Shown here: piece by piece, positions 54,784-63,398 of the stretch
How positions within the stretch are numbered: position 1 is the stretch's first letter
How the letters are laid out: the number at the start of each line of letters is the position of its first letter
Origin: Gammaproteobacteria bacterium
Lineage (GTDB): Bacteria > Pseudomonadota > Gammaproteobacteria > HK1
Reading direction: 5' to 3'
NCBI GenBank assembly: GCA_011775625.1
Contig: JAABYT010000052.1
Coordinates: forward strand, 1-64,000
Length of the DNA stretch: 64,000 nucleotides
Translations under genes and position numbers: made by a program
The notes under the pieces: generated by a model
Database searches by the model: none
Told to the model about the DNA's origin: nothing
The model's input: the letters and a program-made list of their open reading frames with translations, nothing else

Positions 54784-56004
54784 TCAGGGCACCCGCTCGG
54801 TGATGGTCACGCTGACGGTGGTGCCCCGGCCGGGGGTCACGGGTGCGCTGAAGCCCTGCAGGTCGCCGCTGCTCGCCGCAGGCGTGCCGCTCAGCGCGAT
54901 GCGCGCGCCCACCACCACCTGGTCGGCGTCGGAGAGCTTGCGTCCCGGCGCCATGGCCAGGGAATCGTCGAGGGTGACGGTCAGGGGCAGGTCGCTCGCG
55001 CGCTTGCGGATCACGGCCAGCGGCATCGGCGCGCCTTCGGCGGGTCGGGCGAACACGAACAGCACTTCGCTGCCGTCGAGCCCGGTCGCCAGGCGGTCCG
55101 CGAGCGTCACGTTCACGGTCAGCGAGGGCGCATCGCCGGCAGCCGGCGCAGGGGCGGCGCCGGCAGACACCGAATCGTTGCCGCCGGCGTCGGCGATGAG
55201 AGTCCGAAGCACCTCGGCCGCCTCGGAGTCCGGCGGTTGCGCGGCGAGCAGCTCGCGCCAGCGGCTGAGCGCGAGATCGGCATCGCCACGCTGCATGGCT
55301 GCGAACGCGCCCAGCCAGAGGGCCTTCGGGTGCGCCGGCTCCAGTACCAGGGCACGCTCCAGGCGCTCGGCGGGGGCGCCGAGGAAGTTCTGTCCGTCCC
55401 GCAGAGCCTCGGCCTCGGCCAGATCGGTGAGCAGTCCCGCACTGTCGCCGAGAAGGCGGTGGGCTGCGGCGAAGGCGTCGGCGGCCTGCGCGTAACGTTC
55501 CAGCACCATGTAGGAGCGTGCCAGCAGCAGCCAGCCCTCGCTGTTGTCGGGCTCGGACTCGAGGCGCTCGGCGAGCGCCGCCACCATCTGCCCGATGTCC
55601 GCATCGCCGCCGGCCGCGACGGCAGGCGCAACGTCGATGGCGTCGGGGCGGCCGAGATGCTGATAAAGCAGCACGCTCGCCAGCGGCAGAGCGACGCCCA
55701 CGCTGATGGCCAGCCAGATGCCGGGTCGGCGCGCCCGGGTCGTCGCCGCGGGCGCAGGCCGCGCCTCGCTGTCGGCGAGCAGCTCGCGAGCCAGCTCGTC
55801 TCTGGCCTGGGCGAGATCGGCCTCGGAGAGGGCGCCGATGCGGCGCTGCTCCTCGAGCGCGGCGATGCGCGACCGGTACACCTCGCGACTGCGCGATGCA
55901 TCGTCGACGCGCGCGCGTGAGCGGCCGCTTCCGAGCAGGGGGGGCAGCACGAAGGCCAGGGCGATGGCCATCAGCGCCAGCGCGCAGAGCCAGAACGCAA
56001 TCAC
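54784..56004 (-). CDS. ccmI: c-type cytochrome biogenesis protein CcmI-like (orphan)
   Basis: A 406-residue protein. An N-terminal membrane segment (AFWLCALALMAIALAFVLPP) precedes a charged coiled loop (REVYRSRIAALEEQRRIGALSEADLAQARDELARELL) and a second membrane segment (WLAISVGVALPLASVLLYQH), then a TPR domain and a C-terminal periplasmic domain (SLTVNVTLADRLATGL). This is the CcmI layout; CcmI presents apocytochrome c to the heme ligation complex. The GTG start at 56004 follows AGAGG. No other ccm gene is adjacent, which is unusual. Confidence 0.85.
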   Translation of the reverse strand: MIAFWLCALALMAIALAFVLPPLLGSGRSRARVDDASRSREVYRSRIAALEEQRRIGALSEADLAQARDELARELLADSEARPAPAATTRARRPGIWLAISVGVALPLASVLLYQHLGRPDAIDVAPAVAAGGDADIGQMVAALAERLESEPDNSEGWLLLARSYMVLERYAQAADAFAAAHRLLGDSAGLLTDLAEAEALRDGQNFLGAPAERLERALVLEPAHPKALWLGAFAAMQRGDADLALSRWRELLAAQPPDSEAAEVLRTLIADAGGNDSVSAGAAPAPAAGDAPSLTVNVTLADRLATGLDGSEVLFVFARPAEGAPMPLAVIRKRASDLPLTVTLDDSLAMAPGRKLSDADQVVVGARIALSGTPAASSGDLQGFSAPVTPGRGTTVSVTITERVP

Positions 56005-56173
56005 GTCGCCTCTGCGCGGGGTCGAGCCGAAATCCGTTGATGCATGCGCACAGCTATGTACCCTCAATCCCCGCGAGCGGCAAGTCGCATCGGCCGGATC
56101 CCGGTCGGTCGCACGCCCAGGGCAGATCGAGTATTGTCGCGGCGACCGCCAGGCTACGCACGCGGGAGAGTTC

Positions 56174-58315
56174 ATGACCAAGGGCCGTCTTGCGCTGATC
56201 GCGATCGTCGCAGTGCTCGTCGGCGCTTTCTTCGCGTTCGATCTGGGCAGCTATGTGAGCCTCGAGAGCCTGCGGGAGCACGAGGCTGCCATCGTCGCCT
56301 ATCGCGACGAGAACATGTACCAGGCCGCCTTGATCTACTTCCTGGTCTATGTGTGCGTCACCGCCCTGTCTCTGCCGGGTGCCACGGTCATGACGCTGGC
56401 CGGTGGCGCCTTCTTCGGCATCGGCTGGGGCACGCTGCTGGTGTCGTTTGCATCCACGATCGGCGCCACGCTGGCCTTTCTGCTCGGGCGCTTTCTTTTC
56501 CGGGACGCGGTCCAGAGCCGCTTCGGCCAGAACCTGCGCGCCGTCAACGCCGGCGTCGCGCGCGACGGCGCGTTCTACCTTTTCACCCTGCGGCTCGTGC
56601 CGCTTTTTCCGTTCTTCGTCATCAATCTGCTGATGGCGTTGACGCCGATCCGCACGCTGACGTTTTTCGTGGTCAGCCAGATCGGAATGTTTCCGGCAAC
56701 GCTCGTCTACGTGAACGCGGGAAAACAGCTGGCGGCGCTCGATTCAATGGCGGGTATCCTCTCGCCCGGCCTGATCGCGTCGTTCACGTTGCTCGGGCTC
56801 TTCCCGCTGATCGCCAAGAAGACTGTCGATGTAATGAAGGCGCGGCGCGTGCTCAGGCGCTTTCCCAAACCGATGCGGTTCGAGCGCGACATGGTCGTCA
56901 TCGGTGCCGGCTCCGCCGGCCTGGTGAGCGCCTACATCGGTGCGGCGGCGAGGGCCAAGGTGACGCTGATCGAGAAGCAGGAGATGGGTGGCGATTGCCT
57001 CAACAGAGGCTGCGTGCCGTCGAAGGCGCTCATCCGCTCTGCCAAGTTCCTCGCCCAGGCCAGGCACTCGCAGCGCTACGGCATCCGCGACACGCGGGTC
57101 GAATTCGACTTCGCCGATATCATGGAGCGTGTCCACCGGGTGATTGCAAAGGTCGCCCCTCACGACTCGGTGGAGCGTTACCAATCTCTCGGCGTCGAGG
57201 TCATCAAGGGCGAGGCGCGCATCACCTCGCCCTGGAGCGTCGAGGTGGGCAAGCGCACGTTGACCACGCGCAGCATCGTCGTCGCCGCCGGGGGCAGGCC
57301 ATTCGTGCCGCCTATCCCGGGTATCGAGGAGATGGACTATCTCACCTCGGACAATCTCTGGGAGCTGCGCGAGCTTCCCGATCGGCTGGTGGTGCTCGGC
57401 GGTGGTCCGATAGGTTGCGAGCTCTCCCAGGCGTTTGCGCGCTTCGGCAGTCGCGTGACGCAGGTGGAGATGTTGCCGCGGATTCTGGCTCGCGAGGACC
57501 CGGAGGTCTCTGAAATGATCGCCGCGCACTTTCGCGAGGAGGGCGTGGATGTGCGCGTCGAGCACAAAGCCACCGGCTTTCGCGTGGAGAACGGGGAGAA
57601 GCTGCTCATCGCCGAGCACCGCGGTGAGGAGGTGCGCATTGCCTTCGACGCGTTGCTGGTTGCGGTGGGACGCGTCGCCAACACCGCCGACTATGGGCTG
57701 GAGGAGCTCGGCGTCGCGCTCACGCGCTCGCGAACGCTCGAGGTCAACGAGCACCTGCAGACATCGATCCCGACGATCTACGCCTGCGGTGACGTGGTCG
57801 GTCCCTATCAATTCACCCACATGTCGGCTCACCAGGCCTGGTACGCCAGTGTCAACGCGTTGTTCGGAAGCTTTCTGAAACGCTTCAGGGTGGACTACTC
57901 CGCGGTTCCCTGGGCGACCTTCACCGACCCCGAGGTGGCGAGGGTCGGACTCAACGAGGTCGATGCGCGGGAGAAGGGCGTCGAATACGAGGTGACGGTC
58001 TACGCCATGGAAGAGTTGGATCGCGCCATCACCGACGAAGATGCGCGTGGCTTCGTCAAGGTGCTGACAGTGCCCGGCAAGGACCGCATTCTCGGTGTGA
58101 CCATCGTCGCCGAGCATGCCGGCGACATCATCACAGAGTATGTCTCCGCCATGCGCAACAAGCTCGGGCTGAACAGGATACTCGGTACCATCCATATCTA
58201 TCCGACCCTTGCCGAGGCCAACAAGTACGCTGCGGGCGCGTGGAAACGCGCCCGCCTGCCGGGCAGGCTGCTCGACTGGGTGGAGAAGTACCATCGCTGG
58301 CGCAGGCGGGGTTGA
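56174..58315 (+). CDS. TVP38/TMEM64 membrane protein fused to a pyridine-nucleotide-disulfide oxidoreductase
   Basis: A 713-residue fusion. Residues 1 to about 225 are a DedA-like TVP38 membrane domain (SLPGATVMTLAGGAFFG, FLLGRFLFRDAV, RLVPLFPFFVINLLMAL). From about 240 it is a dihydrolipoamide/mercuric-reductase-type flavoprotein: VVIGAGSAGLVSA binds FAD, GGDCLNRGCVPSKAL carries the redox Cys pair, GGGPIGCELSQAF binds NAD(P), and the dimerisation domain has HIYPTLAEA with the usual His-x-Tyr-Pro-Thr. The C-terminal mercury cysteines are absent. Such fusions occur in other proteobacteria; the substrate is unknown. The ATG at 56174 follows GGAGAG. Confidence 0.88.
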   Translation: MTKGRLALIAIVAVLVGAFFAFDLGSYVSLESLREHEAAIVAYRDENMYQAALIYFLVYVCVTALSLPGATVMTLAGGAFFGIGWGTLLVSFASTIGATLAFLLGRFLFRDAVQSRFGQNLRAVNAGVARDGAFYLFTLRLVPLFPFFVINLLMALTPIRTLTFFVVSQIGMFPATLVYVNAGKQLAALDSMAGILSPGLIASFTLLGLFPLIAKKTVDVMKARRVLRRFPKPMRFERDMVVIGAGSAGLVSAYIGAAARAKVTLIEKQEMGGDCLNRGCVPSKALIRSAKFLAQARHSQRYGIRDTRVEFDFADIMERVHRVIAKVAPHDSVERYQSLGVEVIKGEARITSPWSVEVGKRTLTTRSIVVAAGGRPFVPPIPGIEEMDYLTSDNLWELRELPDRLVVLGGGPIGCELSQAFARFGSRVTQVEMLPRILAREDPEVSEMIAAHFREEGVDVRVEHKATGFRVENGEKLLIAEHRGEEVRIAFDALLVAVGRVANTADYGLEELGVALTRSRTLEVNEHLQTSIPTIYACGDVVGPYQFTHMSAHQAWYASVNALFGSFLKRFRVDYSAVPWATFTDPEVARVGLNEVDAREKGVEYEVTVYAMEELDRAITDEDARGFVKVLTVPGKDRILGVTIVAEHAGDIITEYVSAMRNKLGLNRILGTIHIYPTLAEANKYAAGAWKRARLPGRLLDWVEKYHRWRRRG

Positions 58316-58323
58316 ACGGGAAT

Positions 58324-60234
58324 GTGCTGAGGCTCGACAAGGTCGATCTCTGGCGGGGCGGACGATGTGTGCTGCGCGCCGTCGACCTGACCATTCACGC
58401 AGGCGACAAGGTCGGCATCACCGGGCGCAACGGCGCCGGCAAGAGCACTCTGCTGCAGGTCGTCGCGGGTAACCTGCACGCCGATGCCGGCAGCGTTTCC
58501 CTTGCCAAGGGCACCCGCATCGCCCAGGTGGCCCAGGCGCCCGCTGTTACCGACCGTGCCGCCATCGAGCACGTTATCGATGGGGACACCGAGCTGCGAC
58601 GCCTGCAATCGGAGCTCACCGCCGCCGAGCACGCCGGCGACGGGCATGGTCAGGCGCTGATTCACGGCCGACTCGCGGACATCGGTGCCTACGCAGCCCC
58701 CGCGCGTGCGGCGGAGATCATGGCCGGTCTGGGTTTCGCCGAGGCCGACGCGTCGCTGCCGCTGGCGTCATTCTCCGGTGGCTGGCGCATGCGGCTGCAC
58801 CTCGCCCAGGCGCTGATCGGCCGTTCGGATCTGTTGCTGCTCGACGAGCCTACCAATCATCTGGATCTGGACGCGGTCATCTGGCTCGAGAGCTGGCTCG
58901 GCGGCTATCAGGGCACGCTGTTGCTGATTTCCCACGATCGCGAGTTCATCGATCCGCTGGTCAGTCACATCGCCCACGTGGAGGGCGCCCGGGTATGCGT
59001 CTACAGCGGCAACTACTCGGCCTTCGAGGCGCAGCGCGCCACCGAGCTCGCCGAGCGCGAGGCGAATCGCCGCAAGCAGCAGCGCGAGATCGCCCACATG
59101 CGGCGGTTCGTCGAGCGATTCCGCTACAAGGCGAGCAAAGCCCGCCAGGCCCAGAGCCGGTTGAAGGCGCTCGAGCGCATGGAGCTGATTGCGCCGGCCC
59201 ACGTCGATTCGCCTTTTCACTTCGATTTCGCCGCGCCGAAGGATCCGCCGACGCCGCTGCTCAGGCTCGAGGCCGCGAGCGCCGGTTACGGCGCGCATGC
59301 GGTGCTCGACAACGTCGCCGTTGCGCTCGCGCCCGGCGATCGCGTCGCCCTGCTCGGCGCCAACGGCGCCGGCAAGTCGACGCTCATGAAGACCCTCGCC
59401 GGCGAGCTCGAGCCGCTCGCCGGCAAACGCATACCGGCAGCGCGCCTGACGATCGGATACTTCGCCCAGCACAGGATCGAGCAGCTCGATGCCTCGTTGA
59501 GCCCGCTGGCGCAGCTTCGGCGCATGGACAGTGGCAGCGACGAGCAACGCTTGCGCGACTTTCTCGGCGGCTTCGGTTTCGCTGGCGAGCGTGTCGAGGA
59601 GCCGGTGGCACGCCTCTCCGGCGGTGAGCAGGCGCGCCTCGCGCTGGCGTTGATCCTGTTCGGGCGCCCCAATCTGCTGCTGCTCGACGAGCCCACCAAC
59701 CATCTGGATCTGGAGATGCGCCTGGCGCTGAACGTGGCGCTGCAGGCGTTTGCCGGTGCCGTCGTGCTGGTATCCCACGATCGCCACCTGCTGCGCAGCG
59801 TGGTTGACGATCTTTATCTGGTCGCCGGCCGGCGGGTGACGCGCTACGAGGGTGATTTGCACGATTACGCCGACTGGCTCGCACGCCGGCGACGCACGCC
59901 GCGAGCGTGCGCCGCGCACGAGTCGCCCGTGGCGCCGCCCTCGGGTCGCGCGCGCCGCCAGGCCGAGGCGCGCAAGCGCGCTCGGCTCAAGCCGCTGCGC
60001 GATGAGCTCGAGCGACTCGAGGGCGAACTCGAGGCGCTCGCCGCGCAGCGCTCGGCGCTGCAGGCATCACTCGCCGACGCCAGCGTGTATCAGCCGCAGG
60101 CCCGGGATCGTCTCGAGGCCCTGCTGATCGATCGGGGTCGCGTCGAGCGGTGCCTGGAGCAGACCGAGGCTCTCTGGCTGGCGGCCAGCGAGCGGCTCGA
60201 GCGGGCCGTGCAGGAGGCCGGCGGCGAGCGCTGA
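58324..60234 (+). CDS. yheS: ABC-F family ATPase YheS
   Basis: A 636-residue soluble protein with two ABC domains and no membrane part. Walker A motifs are GRNGAGKSTLL and GANGAGKSTLM; signatures are FSGGWRMRL and LSGGEQARL; both Walker B sites are LLLLDEPTNHLDL. The linker after the first domain (SRLKALERMELIAPAHVD) is the ABC-F P-site tRNA-interaction motif and matches YheS closely. A coiled coil ends the protein. ABC-F proteins act on ribosomes. The GTG at 58324 begins MLRLDKVDL; a TTG at 58312 overlapping the previous stop is the alternative. Confidence 0.93.
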   Translation: MLRLDKVDLWRGGRCVLRAVDLTIHAGDKVGITGRNGAGKSTLLQVVAGNLHADAGSVSLAKGTRIAQVAQAPAVTDRAAIEHVIDGDTELRRLQSELTAAEHAGDGHGQALIHGRLADIGAYAAPARAAEIMAGLGFAEADASLPLASFSGGWRMRLHLAQALIGRSDLLLLDEPTNHLDLDAVIWLESWLGGYQGTLLLISHDREFIDPLVSHIAHVEGARVCVYSGNYSAFEAQRATELAEREANRRKQQREIAHMRRFVERFRYKASKARQAQSRLKALERMELIAPAHVDSPFHFDFAAPKDPPTPLLRLEAASAGYGAHAVLDNVAVALAPGDRVALLGANGAGKSTLMKTLAGELEPLAGKRIPAARLTIGYFAQHRIEQLDASLSPLAQLRRMDSGSDEQRLRDFLGGFGFAGERVEEPVARLSGGEQARLALALILFGRPNLLLLDEPTNHLDLEMRLALNVALQAFAGAVVLVSHDRHLLRSVVDDLYLVAGRRVTRYEGDLHDYADWLARRRRTPRACAAHESPVAPPSGRARRQAEARKRARLKPLRDELERLEGELEALAAQRSALQASLADASVYQPQARDRLEALLIDRGRVERCLEQTEALWLAASERLERAVQEAGGER

Positions 60235-60283
60235 TCGCCTGGCGGGGAAGGTCTGCCGCGCGCCGCCGGGAGCGCGCGTGCGC

Positions 60284-61975
60284 TCAGCGCGGATACAGCG
60301 CCGGAAGGTCGTCGCGCGCCTGCACCGCCTCGGTCGCCGGGCGCACCAGGTCCCGGCGCGCCTCCTGCCACAGGGGCTCGCCGCGCCACGGCGTCGGCTC
60401 GGCGGCGTAGAGCGTGCGATCGAGAACCACCAGCTCGGCGCGCAAGCGCGTGTCCGGCAGTCGTTCGGCGAGTCCCATGAGACTGCGCGGCGGATTCTCC
60501 GGCCAGGTGTGCGCGGCCCAGGCAAGCAACGCCGCGCGCGCCGCGCGCGGGTCGTCCGCCAGGCACGCCCGGCGCAGGCTCGCCGCGGGTCGCGGTTTCG
60601 CCGGCCCCGGTGCGCGCGGCGGCTTGCGCGTGGCCCTCGGCGTGCGCCGCGCGCGCCGCCAGGCGGCCAGCGTCACCAGCCAGAGCGCCAGCAGCACCGC
60701 GCAGGCTGCCTGCCACAGCGCCGGACGCTGCCATAGCGGCAGCGCAAGTGGCGATGGCGCCGGCGTGTCGCCCGGTGCGGCGCTCGGCGGTGCCCCCGGC
60801 GTCGCGCGCACGCCGGCGGCCACTTCGAGCACCCGTGCCGGCAGCGTCGCCTGGCGCCGGACATTGCGCTCGGTATCCCACCAGTCGATGCGGATCTCGG
60901 GAAGTGTGTACGTGCCCGGGCCGGTGGGCACCAGGGCGATACGCTGCTCGCGCACGCCCTGCACCCAGTCCACATCGGCCGTGGTGCGGGTGATCGGCTG
61001 ATCGCGGTATTCCTTGACGTCGTCGTCGACGGTCGCCGGGATCTCGGGCAGCTGCTCGGCGCTCAAGCCGAGCGCCTCGAGACGCAGGGTGCGCGTCACC
61101 GGCTCGCCGGCGCGCAGGGTGCGGGGATCGCTCGACCACTCCTCGATGAGCTGCAGACTCTTGGCCGGCAGCCAGGCAGGCCCGGTAAACTCGGCCGGCG
61201 GCGGCAGCGCCGTCGCACGCACCTCCGCCGTGCGCAGGCGCACGCGTCTGCCGCGCGCGAACAGACGGCTCAAGCCGCTGCCGGCCTGAGCCGCATCGAC
61301 CACCTCGCCCTGGAACTCGACCGGCGCGATGGTGAGCTCGCCGCTCGCCTGGGGAAACACGGCGTAGCGCCGCTCGAGGACCCGGTACGACTGGCCGTTG
61401 CGGGTCGTGGTGTAGCTGATGTCGTGTCCGAGACGCCTCAGCACGGCGTTGTTCGCGCCCGGCTCGGTGAGGGTCCCGTCGACCACGTCGACGGCGCGCA
61501 GCAGGCGCAGCACGTAACGCATCTGCGCCTGGACATACGCAGGGTCGGGCGCAATCTCGGCCTCGAGGAAAATATCGGCACTGCCGGCGGCATCCGGGCG
61601 CGGCGGCAGGACCTTCAGCGTCAGGGGCTCGGAACGAAACCTGCCCACCGGGATCGAGGGCACCTCGAGCAGGCCTTCGCGCTTCGGCGTCAGCTCGATA
61701 TGCCAAAGAGTCACCGCCGACTGGCGACCCTGGACGAACTCCACCTGCGTGTTGACGGACGTGTGAAGAATCTGGAAGTCGGCTTCGAGGGGACTCAGGT
61801 CCGGGTTGAGTCCGCCCGGAGCCCGTGTCAGCTCGAGCACCAGGCGCACGCTCTCGCCGGCGTGAATGGGATTGCGCTCGAGGCTCGACGTCAGCTGCGC
61901 GGCGCGCGAAGCGGTGGCGCCCGCGAGCAGCAGCAACGAGAGCAGCAGGCCGATGGCGCGCGCCCTCGTGACCAT
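60284..61975 (-). CDS. batD: BatD-like (oxygen-tolerance) protein
   Basis: A 563-residue membrane-anchored periplasmic protein. A signal peptide (IGLLLSLLLLAGATASRAAQ) is followed by beta-sandwich regions with SSLERNPIHAGESVRLVLEL and LEVPSIPVGRFRSEPLTL, wording typical of BatD. A membrane segment lies near 440 (QAACAVLLALWLVTLAAW), then a cytoplasmic Ala/Arg-rich tail. Bat proteins take part in a poorly understood envelope or aerotolerance function with a MoxR ATPase. Its ATG overlaps the DUF4381 stop by one base. Confidence 0.87.
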   Translation of the reverse strand: MVTRARAIGLLLSLLLLAGATASRAAQLTSSLERNPIHAGESVRLVLELTRAPGGLNPDLSPLEADFQILHTSVNTQVEFVQGRQSAVTLWHIELTPKREGLLEVPSIPVGRFRSEPLTLKVLPPRPDAAGSADIFLEAEIAPDPAYVQAQMRYVLRLLRAVDVVDGTLTEPGANNAVLRRLGHDISYTTTRNGQSYRVLERRYAVFPQASGELTIAPVEFQGEVVDAAQAGSGLSRLFARGRRVRLRTAEVRATALPPPAEFTGPAWLPAKSLQLIEEWSSDPRTLRAGEPVTRTLRLEALGLSAEQLPEIPATVDDDVKEYRDQPITRTTADVDWVQGVREQRIALVPTGPGTYTLPEIRIDWWDTERNVRRQATLPARVLEVAAGVRATPGAPPSAAPGDTPAPSPLALPLWQRPALWQAACAVLLALWLVTLAAWRRARRTPRATRKPPRAPGPAKPRPAASLRRACLADDPRAARAALLAWAAHTWPENPPRSLMGLAERLPDTRLRAELVVLDRTLYAAEPTPWRGEPLWQEARRDLVRPATEAVQARDDLPALYPR

Positions 61976-62460
61976 CAGGCGTTGCGCCTCAACCACCTCT
62001 CGCACAGCGACAGCAGCGCTTCCAGATCGACCCTTGCCACGCGCGCATAGGGTGCGCTGATCAAGGATCGGCCGAGGCCCCGGCTGAAAGCGTGTGTGTC
62101 GTCGTCGAGGAACGCGAGCCAGTCCTCGCCCGTGAGGCCCGCCACCTGCACGCGCGGATGGCGCACCATGGCGGCGCGTCGCAGCAACGTCGAGAGCTCG
62201 GCGAGCAGCACCTCCGGCGCCTCTCCATTGCGCAGGCGCGTGCGCAGCGCGGCGACACGGCGCACCGCCGCGCGCCGCGGCCGGCCACGGCGCCAGGTGC
62301 GCCAGGCAAGGCGCGCGCCGATCGCCGCAGCGGTCATCGCCAGCAGCGCCAGCAGCCACCAGCCCGGTGCCGGCGGCCACAGCGTCGGAGGTGCGGGCAG
62401 GTGGATGTCGCGAAGCCCGCCGAGGGCATCCATCGGCAGCTGCGCGAGCGTGCGCATCAT
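61975..62460 (-). CDS. DUF4381-family membrane protein
   Basis: A 161-residue protein with a short N-terminal segment (ALGGLRDIHLPAPP), one membrane helix (GWWLLALLAMTAAAIGARLAW) and a cytoplasmic part with ELSTLLRRAAMVRHPRVQVAGLTGEDWLAFLD, the recognisable DUF4381 pattern. The ATG at 62460 overlaps the DUF58 stop (ATGA), and its own stop overlaps batD. It is a regular member of MoxR/Bat operons; its function is unknown. Confidence 0.85.
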   Translation of the reverse strand: MMRTLAQLPMDALGGLRDIHLPAPPTLWPPAPGWWLLALLAMTAAAIGARLAWRTWRRGRPRRAAVRRVAALRTRLRNGEAPEVLLAELSTLLRRAAMVRHPRVQVAGLTGEDWLAFLDDDTHAFSRGLGRSLISAPYARVARVDLEALLSLCERWLRRNA

Positions 62461-63398
62461 GGGCGCGCTTCGGGCGCCGCGCCCCGGCGCAGCGCCTCGG
62501 CCACGTCGTCGCCGGTGGCGATGGGCAGCCACGCGATCGCCAGGCGCCCGAGTGTTGCCCGCAGCCGCTCGTGCTCGGCGCGAAAGCTCTCCCGGTAACG
62601 CTGGCGCGCGTGTGCCCCGACGCTGTCCAGGGTGGCCGTCTGCCAGCCGTCGGAGACCGTGTAGCGCCCCGGCGGTGGCGGTTCGATCTCCAGTCGGTCG
62701 TGAATCCAGCAGGCGAGCATGTCGTTGTGCTGGCGCAGGCGCGAGAGGCTGCCGACGGCCTCCTCGTCGAGATCGTAAAAATCGCTGATCACCACGATCA
62801 GCGAACCCGGGCGCGCAACGTGGCGTGCCCGCACGAGGCTTTCGGAGAGCCGGATGCGCTGTTCCTCATCCTCATCCGGCCTGTGGCACAAGGCCGCCAG
62901 GGCGCGCAGCACGCGCAGCACGCCGCGGCGTCCGGACTGCGGCTCGAGCTCCATGTGGGCGCTGCGTCCCGCCACCAGGGCGCCGACCCGGTCGCCGCCG
63001 CGCATGGCGGCCCAGGCGACCAGCGCGGCGGCTTCCGCAGCCACGACCGATTTGTACGCGGTGCGCGTGCCGAAGAACATGCTCGCGCCGAGATCCACGA
63101 CCAGGATTACCGGGCGCTCGCGTTCTTCCTGAAAGAGCTTGGTGTGGGGGCGGCCGGTGCGCGCTGTCACGCGCCAGTCGATGCTGCGCACGTCGTCGCC
63201 CGGCTGGTAGATGCGCGACTCGGCGAACTCCATGCCGCGGCCGCGGAAGCGCGAGCCGTGAGCCCCGACAAGGCTTCGGCGTGCGCGCCGTGCGACACTG
63301 AGCTCGAGGCGCTGGGCGCGGAAGCGCAGCCCGATGAGGTCGTCGACGCCGACATCGACGCCGCGCAGTCCGGCCCCCGCTCGGCCGCTGCCGGTCAC
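62457..63398 (-). CDS. DUF58 domain protein of the MoxR operon
   Basis: A 313-residue protein of the DUF58 family, with the diagnostic GMEFAESRIYQPGDDVRSIDWRVTARTG block split around Y-x-x-G-D and I-D-W, and PHTKLFQEERERPVILVVDLGASM leading into a VWA-like fold. It starts at GTG 63398 in a GTGA overlap with moxR. It would act with the MoxR ATPase as a substrate or adaptor in the cytoplasm; the role is not established. Confidence 0.88.
   Translation of the reverse strand: MTGSGRAGAGLRGVDVGVDDLIGLRFRAQRLELSVARRARRSLVGAHGSRFRGRGMEFAESRIYQPGDDVRSIDWRVTARTGRPHTKLFQEERERPVILVVDLGASMFFGTRTAYKSVVAAEAAALVAWAAMRGGDRVGALVAGRSAHMELEPQSGRRGVLRVLRALAALCHRPDEDEEQRIRLSESLVRARHVARPGSLIVVISDFYDLDEEAVGSLSRLRQHNDMLACWIHDRLEIEPPPPGRYTVSDGWQTATLDSVGAHARQRYRESFRAEHERLRATLGRLAIAWLPIATGDDVAEALRRGAAPEARP

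Noticed and set aside
51901-55920. 1339-codon open frame on the plus strand
   Set aside because: It is antisense to the Sel1 repeats and ccmI; its length comes from the 108-bp periodic G+C-rich sequence, and its low-complexity translation has no recognisable fold.
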